A program made the translations under genes and the position numbers. Of a stretch of DNA of 14,451 nt, positions 13,589 to 14,451 are shown piece by piece. This DNA is from Planctomycetota bacterium (GTDB taxonomy: Bacteria > Planctomycetota > Phycisphaerae > Sedimentisphaerales > Anaerobacaceae). The notes under the pieces are model-generated. The model saw nothing but the letters and a program-made list of their open reading frames with translations. It was not told the origin of the DNA and did no database searches. Within the stretch, counting starts at the first letter, position 1; each line of letters starts with the position of its first letter. The stretch covers positions 1 to 14,451 of the forward strand of contig JAGLTN010000402.1 in NCBI GenBank assembly GCA_023135255.1, in the 5' to 3' direction.

Positions 13589-14451
13589 ATGGATTTTTGC
13601 ATTGAGGATACCCGTGAGAAAAAAATTCCTAAGATAAAGGATTTAATCAGTAACGGTATTATTGCGCTGGATACTGCTACTGACTGGCTTGCAACTATTT
13701 ATGAGATACGTTTCTTCGAGGAAAAGGTCTTTGAGCTGTTGGGTCAAAATATAATCAAAGGCGCTTCTCATCTTTATGCAGGTGAAGAGGCAGTTGCTGT
13801 TGGTTCTATCGCAGCGATCGAAAGAGGTGATGTAATCGGTTCGACTCACAGGGGTCACGGCCATTGCGGTGCGATCGGTAATAAGTATGCAGATAGCAAA
13901 GAGGAGCGTCAGCAGCACTGGAACCAGATGATGGCAGAGCTGATGGGCAGAGAGACTGGCTATTGTAAGGGCCGGGGCGGCTCGATGCATATCGCTGAGG
14001 TTGACAGGTGTAATAATCTTGGTTCGACAGGTATTGTTGGAGGTAATCAGCCGCCGGCAGTTGGAGCGGCGTTGGCTGAGAAATATAAGAAGACTAATAA
14101 AGTTGTGCTTTCATTCTTTGGCGATGGCTCTACCAATACGGGGACATTTCATGAGTCTATGAATATGGCATCAGCTTTGAAGGTGCCTTTGGTTGCAATA
14201 GTAGAGAATAATCTTTATGGTATGAGTGTTCCGTTTTCCGGCAGTCCTATAGAGGGCACTGTTTCGGCGAGTAATATTCATGATATTGCTGAACGTGCTT
14301 ATGCTTATAATATACCGGCGATGATAGTTGACGGGCAGGATGTTGTTGCGGTTTACCTGGCGGTTAAATCAGCGGTTGCCTATGCCAGGAGTGACAACCA
14401 GATGACTATGGTGGAGGCTAAGACTTATCGCTGGTATGGCCATAGCAGGAG
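13589..14451 (+). CDS. Thiamine-diphosphate-dependent 2-oxoacid/acetoin dehydrogenase E1 component, alpha subunit, 3'-truncated
   Basis: The frame is open from the ATG at 13589 to the window end (287 codons visible of a usual 320-370, or more if fused to a beta subunit). It belongs to the E1 alpha family of pyruvate, branched-chain 2-oxoacid or acetoin dehydrogenase complexes, which decarboxylate the substrate on thiamine diphosphate and pass the acyl group to lipoyl-E2. The cofactor motif is complete: GDGSTNTGTFHESMNMA (GDG at 178-180) closing with VENN (205-208). HRGHGHCG (87-94), GRGGSMHI and GIVGGNQPPAVGAALA are also typical. The pattern is closer to the AcoA/PdhA group than to the long homodimeric AceE. 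The first 35 or so residues are a little longer than usual. AAAGG lies about 9 bases ahead of the ATG. The E1 beta and E2 genes would be expected beyond the window. Confidence 0.93.
   Translation, partial: MDFCIEDTREKKIPKIKDLISNGIIALDTATDWLATIYEIRFFEEKVFELLGQNIIKGASHLYAGEEAVAVGSIAAIERGDVIGSTHRGHGHCGAIGNKYADSKEERQQHWNQMMAELMGRETGYCKGRGGSMHIAEVDRCNNLGSTGIVGGNQPPAVGAALAEKYKKTNKVVLSFFGDGSTNTGTFHESMNMASALKVPLVAIVENNLYGMSVPFSGSPIEGTVSASNIHDIAERAYAYNIPAMIVDGQDVVAVYLAVKSAVAYARSDNQMTMVEAKTYRWYGHSR

Overview
The window reads as chromosomal DNA of a Planctomycetota bacterium, most likely of the class Phycisphaerae. The pointers are an AT-leaning composition, Tat-exported lipoprotein sulfatases, a LamG-tailed sulfatase, and above all a C-terminal dockerin-like EF-hand motif of the form DLDSNGSIDLTDFAIFAKCW, which is common in that class. 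The lineage is inferred from gene style; there is no rRNA or other marker gene here. I see no tRNA, rRNA, CRISPR array, insertion sequence or phage gene.

Layout. Positions 2-3360 are read rightward: two neighbouring cyclophilin-type peptidyl-prolyl isomerases (the first cut by the window edge), then a PfkB-family sugar kinase, then, three bases later, a pentapeptide-repeat protein fused to a two-helix potassium-channel pore. Positions 3394-13245 form one long leftward block. In order of transcription it holds a membrane-anchored DUF362 protein with a carbohydrate-binding-like domain and two dockerin-like motifs, a DeoR-family repressor, a DUF4432 aldose-epimerase-like enzyme, a Tat-exported protein with two complete metallophosphoesterase domains, a Tat-lipoprotein sulfatase with a LamG tail, and a hotdog acyl-CoA thioesterase. 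From 13589 a rightward gene for a thiamine-diphosphate dehydrogenase E1 alpha subunit runs off the window.

The leftward block looks like a small catabolic or cell-surface glycan locus. A sugar-type DeoR regulator sits beside an intracellular epimerase-like protein, exported sulfatase and phosphoesterase enzymes, and a binding-module protein. No glycoside hydrolase, SusC/SusD pair or transporter is in view, so the substrate is unknown.

The strongest regulatory signals are two leftward promoters. One, ahead of the DUF362 gene, matches the sigma-70 consensus at every base of both hexamers with a 17-bp spacer. The other, ahead of deoR, is placed so that its predicted transcript starts at the A of the ATG, suggesting a leaderless mRNA. 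Both have the same 9-mer AACATTTTT, and an ACATAAA-type word further out, just upstream of their -35 boxes. This makes an autoregulated DeoR regulon a testable idea. The 343-bp divergent region 13246-13588 also holds two nested inverted repeats and a plausible promoter for the E1 alpha gene.
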